The notes under the pieces: generated by a model | What the model was told of the DNA's origin: nothing | The model's input: only the letters and a program-made list of their open reading frames with translations | The model's database searches: none | Part shown: piece after piece, positions 26,109 to 33,897 of the stretch | Position numbering within the stretch: the stretch's first letter is position 1 | Layout of the letters: every line of letters starts with the position of its first letter | NCBI GenBank assembly: GCA_903970145.1 | Contig: CAJCHO010000133.1 | Location: 1 to 51,096, forward strand | Reading direction: 5' to 3' | Length of the DNA stretch: 51,096 bases | From: Mycobacteriaceae bacterium | GTDB lineage: Bacteria > Pseudomonadota > Gammaproteobacteria > Burkholderiales > Burkholderiaceae_D | Program-made: the position numbers and the translations under genes

Positions 26109-26114
26109 TACAAT
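26109..26114 (+). promoter_or_regulatory. Candidate -10 element for the glutathione S-transferase gene
   Basis: TACAAT within GACTACAATCGG lies 46 bases before the GST start. The same GACTACAATCGG string occurs on the minus strand in front of the biotin-carrier gene (-10 at 29332-29337), which supports reading both as -10 elements. No good -35 hexamer is seen at the right distance. Confidence 0.33.
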
Positions 26115-26159
26115 CGGCACAGCGGATACCGCTATGTCCGAATCACGACTGGAGACCCC

Positions 26160-26771
26160 ATGAAACTTTATTACTCACCGGGTGCATGTTCGCTCTCACC
26201 CCACATCGCATTGCATGAAGCCGGACTGAGCGCCGATCTCGAGAAAGTTGATCTGGCCAAGAAAATCACTGCCAGCGGTCACGACTACAGCCAGATCAAT
26301 CCCAAGGGCTACGTACCGGCGCTCGAAATGGACGATGGCGGTGTCCTGACCGAAGGTCCGGCGATCGTGCAATACATCGCCGATCGCTCGGGCAACCGCG
26401 AGCTCGCACCGCCGGCCGGCTCGCCCGCGCGCTATCGCCTGCAGGAATGGCTCGGATTCATCGCCAGCGAGATACACAAGGGCTTTGGCTCTCTGTTCGA
26501 TTCCAAGGTCCCCGACGAGGCCAAGGTGTCAGCGCGTGATCGACTCATCAAGCGCCTCGCCTTCACCGACGCAGCGCTCGCCAAGCAGCCTTATCTGCTT
26601 GGATCGCATTTCTCGGTCGCCGACGGATATCTTTACACGGTGCTCAGATGGTGTGAGTACGTCAAGCTTGATCTCGCGACCTGGCCCAATCTGCTTGCCT
26701 TCAGCGCTCGTGTTGCGGCGCGACCCGCGGTCCGGGCCGCGATGCTTGCTGAAGGAATCGCCAAGGCGTGA
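26160..26771 (+). CDS. gst: Glutathione S-transferase, bacterial beta-type (GstA)
   Basis: A 203-residue cytoplasmic enzyme that conjugates glutathione to electrophiles. The start MKLYYSPGACSLSPHIALHEAG carries the Cys10 and the Ser of the thioredoxin-like G-site typical of beta-class GSTs; NPKGYVPALEMDDG supplies the cis-proline, and LTEGPAIVQYIADRS the Glu/Ser pair that holds the glutamyl end. The C-terminal helical domain follows (about 85-203). GGAGACC precedes the ATG. It is a stand-alone gene, divergent from the CoxG-like gene. Confidence 0.93.
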   Translation: MKLYYSPGACSLSPHIALHEAGLSADLEKVDLAKKITASGHDYSQINPKGYVPALEMDDGGVLTEGPAIVQYIADRSGNRELAPPAGSPARYRLQEWLGFIASEIHKGFGSLFDSKVPDEAKVSARDRLIKRLAFTDAALAKQPYLLGSHFSVADGYLYTVLRWCEYVKLDLATWPNLLAFSARVAARPAVRAAMLAEGIAKA

Positions 26772-26837
26772 TGCGTAGCGCTGTGCGCCGCCAGTTCCCG
26801 CGGGCAGCGCATAGTTGCGTGCATACGCCAGTCTCGT

Positions 26838-26865
26838 TTGCCGCTCAGGGGATTTGCATTACAGT
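26838..26865 (+). promoter_or_regulatory. Candidate promoter directly in front of the HNH gene
   Basis: TTGCCG (26838-26843), a 16-base spacer and TACAGT (26860-26865) would place the transcription start at about 26871-26873, on or next to the ATG at 26873. No Shine-Dalgarno sequence is seen. If correct, the HNH messenger would be leaderless or nearly so. Confidence 0.38.
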
Positions 26866-26872
26866 AGCGCCT

Positions 26873-27445
26873 ATGACTCTGATTCTGGGACTGGATATAG
26901 CTGGACAACCGTTTCGCTGGCTGACCCCCGAAGAAGCCGTGTCGTATAACGCGACCGGCAAGGTCGCGTGGTCAATTGGCGAGCCCGTCGTAATTTTCCA
27001 CGGAGGCTACAACCGCCTTGGCCAGCAGTCGATTGTCGAAAGCGCCCCGATCATAGCGATCGCACGCTCGGACATCATGGCTGCCAAGGCGCTTGCCTAT
27101 CCGCCCCTGGGAGACCGCAACGACGTGCTGTTCAAACGCGATCGCCACATGTGCGCCTACTGCGGCGAGCAGTATTCGCGCGAACGGCTCACGCGCGACC
27201 ATGTGCGTCCGCGCTCGCGCGGGGGCCAGGACCTCTGGACCAACGTGGTCGCCGCCTGCCGCGGCTGCAATCACCGCAAGGGTGCGCGCCTGCCCGAAGA
27301 AGCGCGCATGCCCCTGCTGTACCTGCCCTACGCACCTTGCCGCTACGAACACTTCATCCTCTCGGGGCGCAATATCCTCGCTGACCAGATGGAGTACCTC
27401 GCGGCGATGCTGCCACCCCATAGCCGCGTCAGCAGTGGTCACTAG
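26873..27445 (+). CDS. HNH endonuclease family protein
   Basis: A 190-residue protein with an N-terminal segment of about 85 residues (LILGLDIAGQPFRWLTPEEAV) and an HNH nuclease domain at about 86-150. Two cysteine pairs for structural zinc are visible (C94/C97 in MCAYCGEQYS, C129/C132 in CRGCNHRKG), with the catalytic His in RLTRDHVRPRSRGG (H110) and Asn124 in LWTNVV. The ATG at 26873 is the family-type start. Such proteins are common, lone chromosomal genes in Burkholderiales; there is no partner methylase, integrase or toxin immunity gene nearby, so a restriction or mobile-element role is not supported. The substrate is unknown. Confidence 0.9.
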   Translation: MTLILGLDIAGQPFRWLTPEEAVSYNATGKVAWSIGEPVVIFHGGYNRLGQQSIVESAPIIAIARSDIMAAKALAYPPLGDRNDVLFKRDRHMCAYCGEQYSRERLTRDHVRPRSRGGQDLWTNVVAACRGCNHRKGARLPEEARMPLLYLPYAPCRYEHFILSGRNILADQMEYLAAMLPPHSRVSSGH

Positions 27446-27469
27446 CGAGTATCCGGTCGCACGCGCTGC

Positions 27470-29086
27470 ATGAACAGCAATCGCCTGGCTGACCTCATTG
27501 CGGGTCTGTCGATCGCCGGATTGCTGTTACCCGAGGCAGTAGCCTATTCGAGCATCGCCCGGCTGCCTCCACAGGCAGGCGTGATCGCGCTGTTCGTTGG
27601 CCTCACTGTTTACGCGCTCTTCGGATCGAGCCGCTTTGCGATCGTGTCGGCGACCTCCTCGTCGGCTGCGGTCCTCGCCGCAGCGAGCCTGTCTCTCTCG
27701 GTGGGCGATCCCGCGCTGCGCAATGCGCTGGCTTTCGGTCTTGTGATCGTTACCGGGGTGTTCATCCTTGGAGCCAGCGCCGTGCGCCTCGGGAATTTTT
27801 CCGACTTCATCGCCAAGTCAGTCCTGCGCGGTTTCGCGTTCGGACTCGCCATCGTGATCATCATCAAGCAGATGCCGATCGTCTTGGGCGTTGGCGCCCA
27901 TCATGACGATCTGCCGCGCTACGTCATGGATCTCGTTGCGCAGTATCCCCAATGGAATCTTGCCCAGATTGGGTGCTGCGGCCTCGCGCTCGCGCTGCTC
28001 TATCTGTTTGGTCGCTTCAGGCGCGTACCTGGCGCCTTGATCGTCATCGTTCTCGGCATACTCGCTACGGAGTTCCTCGACCTTGCCAGCCACGGCATCA
28101 GCACGGTCGGCGAAATAGCCCTCACCATCAATATTCCCGGTCTGCCGACGCTTAGCCGCGACAGCTGGCTGCGTCTGGGTGAAATCGGGTTTGCCATGGT
28201 GCTTGTGCTCTACGCCGAATCTTCCAGTTCAATCCGCAGTTTTGCCATCCTGCACGGCGATCGAGTCGAGCCGAATCGGGATCTGTTTGCGCTCGGCGTG
28301 GCCAACCTCGTCTCGGGCCTCCTGCAGGGCATGCCAGTAGGTGCCGGATATTCGGCGACGTCCGCCAATGAGGCGGCCGGTGCGCAATCGCGCCTTGCCG
28401 GAGGCATCGCCGCAGCCGTGCTGCTCGTCGTGGTCGCCTTCGTGCTGCCTCTGGTCGCGCTCACTCCCGCGCCGATCCTCGCTGCCATCGTCATTCACGC
28501 GGTAAGCCACACCCTGAGCATCGAGCGCTTTAAGCCCTATTTCCTCTGGCAGCGCGATCGGGTCGTTGCAGTCGCAGCGGTGCTCGCAGTGCTCGCCCTG
28601 GGTGTCCTCGATGGGCTACTGGCCGCGGTAGCGATCAGTCTGATTATGCTGCTCATGCGGCTGTCGCAATCCAAACTGGCCGAACTGGGGCGGCTTGCCA
28701 ACAGCCACGATTTCGTCGATTTGCGCCTGCACAAGGATGCACGCGCACCCGATTCGGTTCTGGTACTGCGCCCCGAAGCGCCCCTGTTTTTTGCCAACGC
28801 CGACCGCATGCTCGGCGAGGTACGGCATCGCTATCGTGACAGCAAGGCCCAGGCCGTGGTGCTGTCGCTTGAGGAATCCCAGGATCTGGATGGCACGGCG
28901 ATCGAGGCGCTTCAGCTTCTGGCCGACGACGTCGCCCGTGACGGTCGGCTGTTAGTCTTGGCGCGCCTGAAGGAGCCGGTTATTGAACTCTTGCTGCGCG
29001 CCCGGCTTGCCAACCTCGCGCCCGAATGCTTTCGCTATTACAGCGTCGATGACGCCGTAGCGGCCGCGCAGGCCGTGCGCCGCTAG
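27470..29086 (+). CDS. SulP-family anion transporter with STAS domain
   Basis: A 538-residue inner-membrane transporter. Residues 1-410 form the SulP membrane domain with about a dozen hydrophobic segments; the signature region LLPEAVAYSSIARLPPQAG (about 19-37) and SATSANEAAGAQSRLAGG (around 300) are clear. The C-terminal 120 residues are a STAS domain (VLVLRPEAPLFFANADRM, AVVLSLEESQDLDGTAIEAL), the usual regulatory part. Family members carry sulfate, bicarbonate or dicarboxylates, and the substrate cannot be chosen here. The stop TAG lies within GCTAGC and shares four bases with the stop of the convergent biotin-carrier gene. Confidence 0.92.
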   Translation: MNSNRLADLIAGLSIAGLLLPEAVAYSSIARLPPQAGVIALFVGLTVYALFGSSRFAIVSATSSSAAVLAAASLSLSVGDPALRNALAFGLVIVTGVFILGASAVRLGNFSDFIAKSVLRGFAFGLAIVIIIKQMPIVLGVGAHHDDLPRYVMDLVAQYPQWNLAQIGCCGLALALLYLFGRFRRVPGALIVIVLGILATEFLDLASHGISTVGEIALTINIPGLPTLSRDSWLRLGEIGFAMVLVLYAESSSSIRSFAILHGDRVEPNRDLFALGVANLVSGLLQGMPVGAGYSATSANEAAGAQSRLAGGIAAAVLLVVVAFVLPLVALTPAPILAAIVIHAVSHTLSIERFKPYFLWQRDRVVAVAAVLAVLALGVLDGLLAAVAISLIMLLMRLSQSKLAELGRLANSHDFVDLRLHKDARAPDSVLVLRPEAPLFFANADRMLGEVRHRYRDSKAQAVVLSLEESQDLDGTAIEALQLLADDVARDGRLLVLARLKEPVIELLLRARLANLAPECFRYYSVDDAVAAAQAVRR

Positions 29087-29295
29087 CTCAGCACCACGAG
29101 GCTGTCCCCCTCGCGCACCGTGTCGCCCTTGGCGACCAGAATCTCGGCCACCACTCCGGCTGACTCGGCGGCCACCGGAATCTCCATTTTCATGGATTCG
29201 ATCAAAACGACTTCATCGTCGATCGCCACGCGCGCACCCGGCGCAACCAATACGTCGATGATCGTGCCGGAGACGGTACTCTTGAGCGTGGCCAT
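29083..29295 (-). CDS. Biotin carboxyl carrier-type protein (single biotinyl domain)
   Basis: A 70-residue protein that is just one biotinyl/lipoyl domain: MATLKSTVSGTIIDVLVAPG, the biotinylation site ESMKMEIPV with Lys36, and the C-terminal half VVAEILVAKGDTVREGDSLVVLS. The MKM form marks biotin rather than lipoyl attachment. Start ATG 29295; a longer in-frame start at 29346 would add an unrelated 17 residues. No biotin carboxylase or carboxyltransferase gene lies in the window, so its partner enzyme is elsewhere or unknown. It comes 80 bp after the amidase gene, with a perfect inverted repeat and a candidate -10 between them, so it may have its own promoter. Confidence 0.88.
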   Translation of the reverse strand: MATLKSTVSGTIIDVLVAPGARVAIDDEVVLIESMKMEIPVAAESAGVVAEILVAKGDTVREGDSLVVLS

Positions 29296-29331
29296 ATCGG
29301 GTCCGCGTGGAAGGAAATTGCGCTGGGCCCG

Positions 29332-29362
29332 ATTGTAGTCTGTCAAAGCGGCCCTTTGACAG
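29332..29362 (-). promoter_or_regulatory. Perfect 23-bp inverted repeat next to a -10 element
   Basis: CTGTCAAAG-CGGCC-CTTTGACAG (29340-29362) is a 9-bp perfect inverted repeat with a 5-bp centre, 13 bp after the amidase stop. On the minus strand TACAAT (29337-29332) follows directly, so the repeat would cover the -35 region and spacer of a promoter reading into the biotin-carrier gene. It could be an operator for a dimeric repressor, or an RNA stem-loop between the two cistrons; it lacks a T-tract for a terminator. Confidence 0.5.
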
Positions 29363-29375
29363 CCTCGCGGCAGAT

Positions 29376-30779
29376 TCAGGAAAGAGTTGGCCAGCCGAGC
29401 GCGGGCAGTGCGGACTCGAGGGCGCGCGCTGCGCGAAGTACAAGATGGTCCTGATGCATCGGGCCCACCAATTGCGCCGATAGCGGCAGACCATCGGTAC
29501 TCAAGCCACAGGGCAGCACACAGGCTGGCTGCTGGGTCAGATTGAACGGATAGCTAAACGGCGTCCAGCCGAGGAAATCCTCGACACGACGCGATACTTC
29601 GCTACCGGTCGGCGCCGTCGGGAAGGCCGTCACGGCAACAGCCGGAGTCAGCAACAGGTCGTAGCGCTCGTGAAAGCGCCGCATCTGGCTACCGAGTTCC
29701 GCGCGCCGCATATTCAGGCACGTCAGGTCCACCGCCGTAAGAAGCGCGCCCTGTTCGGCCTGCCACTGGAATAGCGGGTCGGTCGCTTCGCGCGCCTTTG
29801 GCGCCAGTCCGGCAAACAGCGTCGCAGCACCGACAAACCAGAATCCGCAGATCAGATCGAGCGGATCGGCAAAGCCCGGATCCACTGCCGTTACCGCAGC
29901 CCCCGAGAGAGTAAGCAGTTCGGCGCAGCGCTCAAGCGCGTGGCCAATTTGCGGATCGATTTTTGCGTATCCGAGGGTCGGCGAATAGGCAATGCGCAGG
30001 CCGGCAACCCCGTCTTCAAGGCCGACCCGATAGTCGCGCGCTTCGGCGGGCAGACTCGACCAGTCGCGCAGATCGGCGCCCGAAAGGACGGTCAAAAGCA
30101 AGGCTGCATCGCTGACGCTGCGCGCATGCGGACCGATATGGCTAAGGCTGCCAAAGGGCGAGGCCGGCCACACAGGGATCCGTCCGAAGGATGGCTTGTG
30201 GCCAACGACCCCGCAAAACGCCGAAGGAATCCGCACCGATCCCGCGCCATCAGTACCCAGAGCCAGCGGCCCCATGCCGGCAGCCACCGCAGCCGCAGCG
30301 CCACCGGAGCTGCCACCGCTGGTGCGTTCGGTATTCCAGGGATTACGCGTGATCCCGGTCAGATAGCTGTCGGTCGTTCCCTTGCAGCCGAACTCCGGGG
30401 TGTTGGTTTTTCCCAAGAGCACCGCCCGGTGCTCGCGCAGGCGCGCCGTCGCCGGTGCGTCGACCTCCCAGGGTCCCGCCGGGTCGATCGTTCGCGAACC
30501 GCGCAGCGTCGACCAGCCGCGCGTGAGGATCAGATCCTTGATCGAAACCGGAACCCCGTCCAGAAGACCTTCGGGCGCACCACGCTGCCAGCGCGCTTCG
30601 GACGCGCGCGCATCAGCAAGCGCCTGTCCTGCATCGACGAATCGAAATGCATTGATGCGCGGATCGTCTCGGGCAATGCGCGCCAGTACCGCCTCGGTGA
30701 CTTCGACCGGCGAGGCGCTCTTGCGCTGGTAGAGCCTGATGAGTTCGCTTGCGCCAAGCAGAGCCAGATCGGTCGCCAT
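29376..30779 (-). CDS. Amidase signature family enzyme
   Basis: A hydrolase of about 467 residues of the amidase signature family. The Ser-cisSer-Lys triad is complete: Lys in GVPVSIKDLIL (residue 81), cis-Ser in TSGGSSGGAAAAVAAG (about 157) and nucleophilic Ser in GTDGAGSVRIPSAFCG (about 181). An ATG at 30779 follows a GTG at 30782 and a good GAAGGGA site. Substrates of the family range from aryl amides to glutamyl-tRNA; the gene is far from gatB/gatC and shows no allophanate hydrolase C-terminal domain, so a broad amide hydrolase is most likely. It follows the FUSC gene by 40 bp on the same strand. Confidence 0.9.
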   Translation of the reverse strand: MATDLALLGASELIRLYQRKSASPVEVTEAVLARIARDDPRINAFRFVDAGQALADARASEARWQRGAPEGLLDGVPVSIKDLILTRGWSTLRGSRTIDPAGPWEVDAPATARLREHRAVLLGKTNTPEFGCKGTTDSYLTGITRNPWNTERTSGGSSGGAAAAVAAGMGPLALGTDGAGSVRIPSAFCGVVGHKPSFGRIPVWPASPFGSLSHIGPHARSVSDAALLLTVLSGADLRDWSSLPAEARDYRVGLEDGVAGLRIAYSPTLGYAKIDPQIGHALERCAELLTLSGAAVTAVDPGFADPLDLICGFWFVGAATLFAGLAPKAREATDPLFQWQAEQGALLTAVDLTCLNMRRAELGSQMRRFHERYDLLLTPAVAVTAFPTAPTGSEVSRRVEDFLGWTPFSYPFNLTQQPACVLPCGLSTDGLPLSAQLVGPMHQDHLVLRAARALESALPALGWPTLS

Positions 30780-30819
30780 CACATTCCCTTCGGTAGATTC
30801 TGAACTGAACTACGCCCTG

Positions 30820-31890
30820 CTAACGCCCTGCGGTACCACCCGCGTCATCGGCACCGCGCACGCCGAAGGCGAACAGGGTGCCAATGACGGCCAGGGCGCA
30901 GCCGATGAGCACGTCGCGAATCCGTTCGCTGATGAGCTCCTGGGTTCCCATCGAACTGAGCGCGTTGATCTGGACGGCGATCAGAATGAATACCAGGACC
31001 AGCGCGCTGTGCAGCCAGTAATTGCGGCGCAAAAAATGCGGCACGAAAAACAGCAAGGCAAGGCCGATCACGGTCAGGACATGGATATCGCTGATCAGAT
31101 GCACCAGCGCAAGCGACACCACAGCACCAATGAGCGTGCCGAAGATTCGCTGCACGATGCGCTCGTAACTGCGTGCCAGGCCGGGCCACATGGTCACGAA
31201 GGTCGAAACCGTCACCCAGGTTGGATGGACCGAGTCAACGCTCTTGCCCAGCAGGTAGCCACAGGCCCCGGCGAGCGTGTAGGCCAGCGCAAAGCGCAGG
31301 GCCAGCGGTCGGACCAGCTTGAGCACGTAACGGGCACGACGCCACGAGCAGTACTCGCCCTCGCGCGTGTCCGCAACGAAATAATTCTCGAGGTAACGCG
31401 CGAGCGCGATCGCCAGTGCCGCCATGACGAGTAGTCCCGGAAATTCGAGAAGACCGAGACCGGGCGCATTGCCGATCAATAGCGCCGTCAGCAATGCGAA
31501 ACGCGTACTTTGCAGCCACGGGGATCCGGCCCAGGCAGCGCTGCCGGCAATCAGAGCAAGTAGCACCAAGAGGCACTCGTACCAGCCCGTATGAGGCGCC
31601 AAGAGCAGGGCAAATTCGCCGGCGATCGCCATGGCAATCGTTGCGACCCCGAGAATCTTCAGGCGCCGCGAGATGCGTCCCTCCATGTCGGCCAGGGTCA
31701 TCAGGAACGCACAGGCCGGTGTTACATAGTGCCCGGCAGGGTGCGCAGCCAGCTGTCCGATGGCAACGGCAGCGCAGATGCCAGCAAGCGCAACCACACC
31801 GCGATGCCACGGCGGACCATCGCTGCCAATCACCAGCGCCCGCGCTACAAAGATGCGCAGCCACTGCTGAGCGCGCATGAAGCGGCTCAT
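30820..31890 (-). CDS. FUSC family inner-membrane protein
   Basis: A 356-residue integral membrane protein with about ten hydrophobic segments in two halves (about 25-165 and 215-340). The second half has the FUSC (fusaric acid resistance/aromatic acid exporter-like) pattern HPTWVTVSTFVTMWPGLARSYERIVQRIFGTLIGA, typically VxxxxRxxGTxxGA. Family members include AaeB-type exporters of aromatic acids and larger proteins with cytoplasmic domains; this one is short, with no large soluble domain and no neighbouring membrane-fusion subunit. It lies 28 bp downstream of the GNAT gene. Export of a toxic small molecule is plausible but not shown. Confidence 0.85.
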   Translation of the reverse strand: MSRFMRAQQWLRIFVARALVIGSDGPPWHRGVVALAGICAAVAIGQLAAHPAGHYVTPACAFLMTLADMEGRISRRLKILGVATIAMAIAGEFALLLAPHTGWYECLLVLLALIAGSAAWAGSPWLQSTRFALLTALLIGNAPGLGLLEFPGLLVMAALAIALARYLENYFVADTREGEYCSWRRARYVLKLVRPLALRFALAYTLAGACGYLLGKSVDSVHPTWVTVSTFVTMWPGLARSYERIVQRIFGTLIGAVVSLALVHLISDIHVLTVIGLALLFFVPHFLRRNYWLHSALVLVFILIAVQINALSSMGTQELISERIRDVLIGCALAVIGTLFAFGVRGADDAGGTAGR

Positions 31891-31917
31891 GGCGCGTTAC
31901 TCATCGACTGGCGCCTT

Positions 31918-32490
31918 TCACGAGATAGTCACAATCGCCCGCTCGCCGCTGCGCAGCCAGTGATTGCGGGAGATCCGGTAGAGGCAGTGGCGGCGTGCGG
32001 CGTGACCCGATGGCACCGCCGGGTGATCGAAATCCTCGCCGCTGTTTCCCATGCCGATGCGCTCCATGACCGCGCGCGAACGGTGATTTCCGAGGGCCGT
32101 GAATGACACGACTTCTTCGAGTCCGGCCCGCTCGAAGGCAAATTCGAGGCTGGCACGTGCGGCTTCGCTGGCGTAACCGTAGCCCCAATAGGGCTGCGCC
32201 AGGCGCCAGCCCACTTCGACACAAGGCATGCACGGCAGCGCCTGACGCGGCACCGACAGGCCGGCAAAGCCTATGAACTCGGCCACCCCGGGTACCTCGA
32301 GAGCCCAGAGGCCGTACCCGCTTTCGCAAAGGGCCAGCTCGATCCGCTGTGCGAGCGCGTCGCTCTGGGCGCTCGTCAGGAGCGCGGGAAAGTGCTCCAT
32401 CACGCGCGCGTCGCTATTCATTGCGGCGAAGGCGACCCGGTCCTCTGCCTTCCAGGTGCGCAACAGCAGACGCTGGGTCGAGAGCTGCAT
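31918..32490 (-). CDS. GNAT acetyltransferase, RimJ/RimL-like
   Basis: An acetyltransferase of about 190 residues of the GNAT_3 (RimJ/RimL-like) group, starting MQLSTQRLLLRTWKAEDRVAFAAMN. Further marks are VGWRLAQPYWGYGYASEAARASLEFAF (acetyl-CoA loop region) and the family motif VVSFTALGNHRSRAVMERIGM. Upstream in-frame ATGs at 32547 and 32556 would lengthen it and overlap the preceding GNAT gene by 14-23 bp; I prefer the conserved start. Such enzymes acetylate protein N-termini or small amines. It is the third gene of a minus-strand run that begins with the crotonase. Confidence 0.85.
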   Translation of the reverse strand: MQLSTQRLLLRTWKAEDRVAFAAMNSDARVMEHFPALLTSAQSDALAQRIELALCESGYGLWALEVPGVAEFIGFAGLSVPRQALPCMPCVEVGWRLAQPYWGYGYASEAARASLEFAFERAGLEEVVSFTALGNHRSRAVMERIGMGNSGEDFDHPAVPSGHAARRHCLYRISRNHWLRSGERAIVTIS

Positions 32491-32533
32491 GACTCTCGCA
32501 GCGCCGCTCGCATCGACTGGCACGTGGCGGGTC

Positions 32534-33013
32534 TCAGACACAGTCATCCGACTCATAGGCGTGCAGGTCGAATTGCTCCATGAACTGTTCGGGCCTGGCT
32601 AGCGCACTAAAACCGAGGCGTTCGTAGAGCGGCGCCGCAGTACTGGTAGCGAGCATGAAGCGGCGCAGACCGGCCAGACGCGGATGCGCAAGGACTGCCT
32701 CGAGCAGGCGTAGCGAATGGCCCTGGCCACGAGCATCGCTGACGATGAAGACATCGCACAGGTACGCAAAAGTTGCGCCATCGGTAACGACCCGCGCGAA
32801 GCCGATCTGACGCGCACCCAGAAAGGCAGCCGCACACAGCGAGCCCTCGATGGCCGTCTCCAGACGCGCACGCGAAATGCCGCGCGCCCAGTGCGACTGC
32901 TCCGACAAAAACTCGTGCACCAGATCGATGTCCATGGCGGCGACATCGAAAGCCACGCGCAGCTCGTCTACCGCATCGCGTGAGGCCATTTGCGCCGACT
33001 CGCGGGATTTCAT
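32534..33013 (-). CDS. GNAT family N-acetyltransferase
   Basis: A 159-residue acetyltransferase. The acetyl-CoA binding segment is YLCDVFIVSDARGQGHSLRLLEAVL (the V-x-x-x-x-R-G-x-G-x-S motif, about 83-107), followed by FMLATSTAAPLYERLGF, typical of the family. The ATG at 33013 overlaps the stop of the crotonase gene (ATGA). The region DIDLVHEFLSEQSHWARGISRARLE resembles small stand-alone GNATs of unknown substrate. Two GNAT genes in a row from different subfamilies suggest separate substrates rather than tandem duplication. Confidence 0.88.
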   Translation of the reverse strand: MKSRESAQMASRDAVDELRVAFDVAAMDIDLVHEFLSEQSHWARGISRARLETAIEGSLCAAAFLGARQIGFARVVTDGATFAYLCDVFIVSDARGQGHSLRLLEAVLAHPRLAGLRRFMLATSTAAPLYERLGFSALARPEQFMEQFDLHAYESDDCV

Positions 33014-33810
33014 CGGCCAACAAATCGCGCCGCGCGCTTTTCAACGAACGAGCGCACTCCCTCGGCGGCATCCTCGGAATTGGCCAGCTGCGACTGGATC
33101 GGTCGCATTTGCGCAATCGCCTCTTTCCAGCCGACTTCGACGGCGAGCAGTGCATTGGCGCGCGTTGCGCAAACCGCCAGGGGCGCCTGCGCGGCGATCT
33201 TTTCGGCGAGCGCTATCGCGGTCTCGAGTTCCGTGCCCGGTGCAACCACGCGCTGGATCAGGCCCATGCGTTGGGCTTCTTCACAACCGAATTCATCGCC
33301 CGTGAGCAGATGCAAGAGAGCGTTCCCGAGGCCGCTGCGCTCGGCAATGCGCAGCGTCGCACCTCCGGTAGCCATAATTCCGCGCTTGACCTCAAGCTGC
33401 GAGAAACGGCAGTCGGAGGCGGCAATAGCGATATCGGCTGCGAGCATCAGCTCGATCCCGACCGTATAGGTAATGCCGCGTACGGCAGCGATCAGCGGTT
33501 TGCTGCGCCGCCGGCCTTCACTACTCGGATGCAAGTCGAGCGGATCGATACACTCGGCCGGAAAGGAGCGCTCGCCACGCTGCATCAGGGGTGCCATCGC
33601 GGGCAGATCGAGTCCCGCCGTAAAGTGCTCGCCATGTCCGTGCAATACCGCACAGCGTGCCACCGGATTGTCCTCGAACTCGGTGTAGGCGAGGGCGAGC
33701 TCGCGCATCATCTTTGGCGTGAAGCCGTTCAGCTTGGCCGGACGGTGGATGCCAATGAGCATCACATGAGCTTGCAGACTGGTCTCGATGGATCCTTCGG
33801 GATGGGACAT
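33010..33810 (-). CDS. Enoyl-CoA hydratase/isomerase family protein (crotonase)
   Basis: A 266-residue crotonase-fold enzyme. The oxyanion-hole segments are GEHFTAGLDLPAM (about 60-72) and AAVRGITYTVGIELMLAADIAIA (about 108-130). The acid residues matching the two catalytic glutamates of enoyl-CoA hydratase appear to be kept: Glu in VGIELML and Glu in SQLEVKRGIMATGGAT. Typical substrates are enoyl-CoA thioesters in fatty-acid or aromatic catabolism. It begins a minus-strand series (two GNATs, FUSC, amidase, biotin carrier) and is divergent from the DUF2177 gene. No acyl-CoA dehydrogenase or ligase lies close by. Confidence 0.9.
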   Translation of the reverse strand: MSHPEGSIETSLQAHVMLIGIHRPAKLNGFTPKMMRELALAYTEFEDNPVARCAVLHGHGEHFTAGLDLPAMAPLMQRGERSFPAECIDPLDLHPSSEGRRRSKPLIAAVRGITYTVGIELMLAADIAIAASDCRFSQLEVKRGIMATGGATLRIAERSGLGNALLHLLTGDEFGCEEAQRMGLIQRVVAPGTELETAIALAEKIAAQAPLAVCATRANALLAVEVGWKEAIAQMRPIQSQLANSEDAAEGVRSFVEKRAARFVGR

Positions 33811-33897
33811 GGTGGCTCCTGGTCTGGTCGCGCGCGATGGACGACGCGCCTGTCGGACTGCGCTATTCTATGCCCTGCCCATGCCACAGGAAAAACC

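Noticed and set aside
26873..27445. HNH nuclease as sign of a mobile element or restriction system
   Set aside because: There is no methylase, integrase, repeat or base-composition change around it; it is a lone chromosomal gene.
29083..30779. Amidase plus biotin carrier read as a urea amidolyase
   Set aside because: No biotin carboxylase domain is present in or between the genes and the amidase lacks an allophanate hydrolase C-terminal extension.
32980..33897. Open frame in front of the DUF2177 gene on the plus strand
   Set aside because: This stretch is the antisense of the crotonase gene; only the part from the ATG at 33898 has the DUF2177 pattern and a ribosome-binding site.
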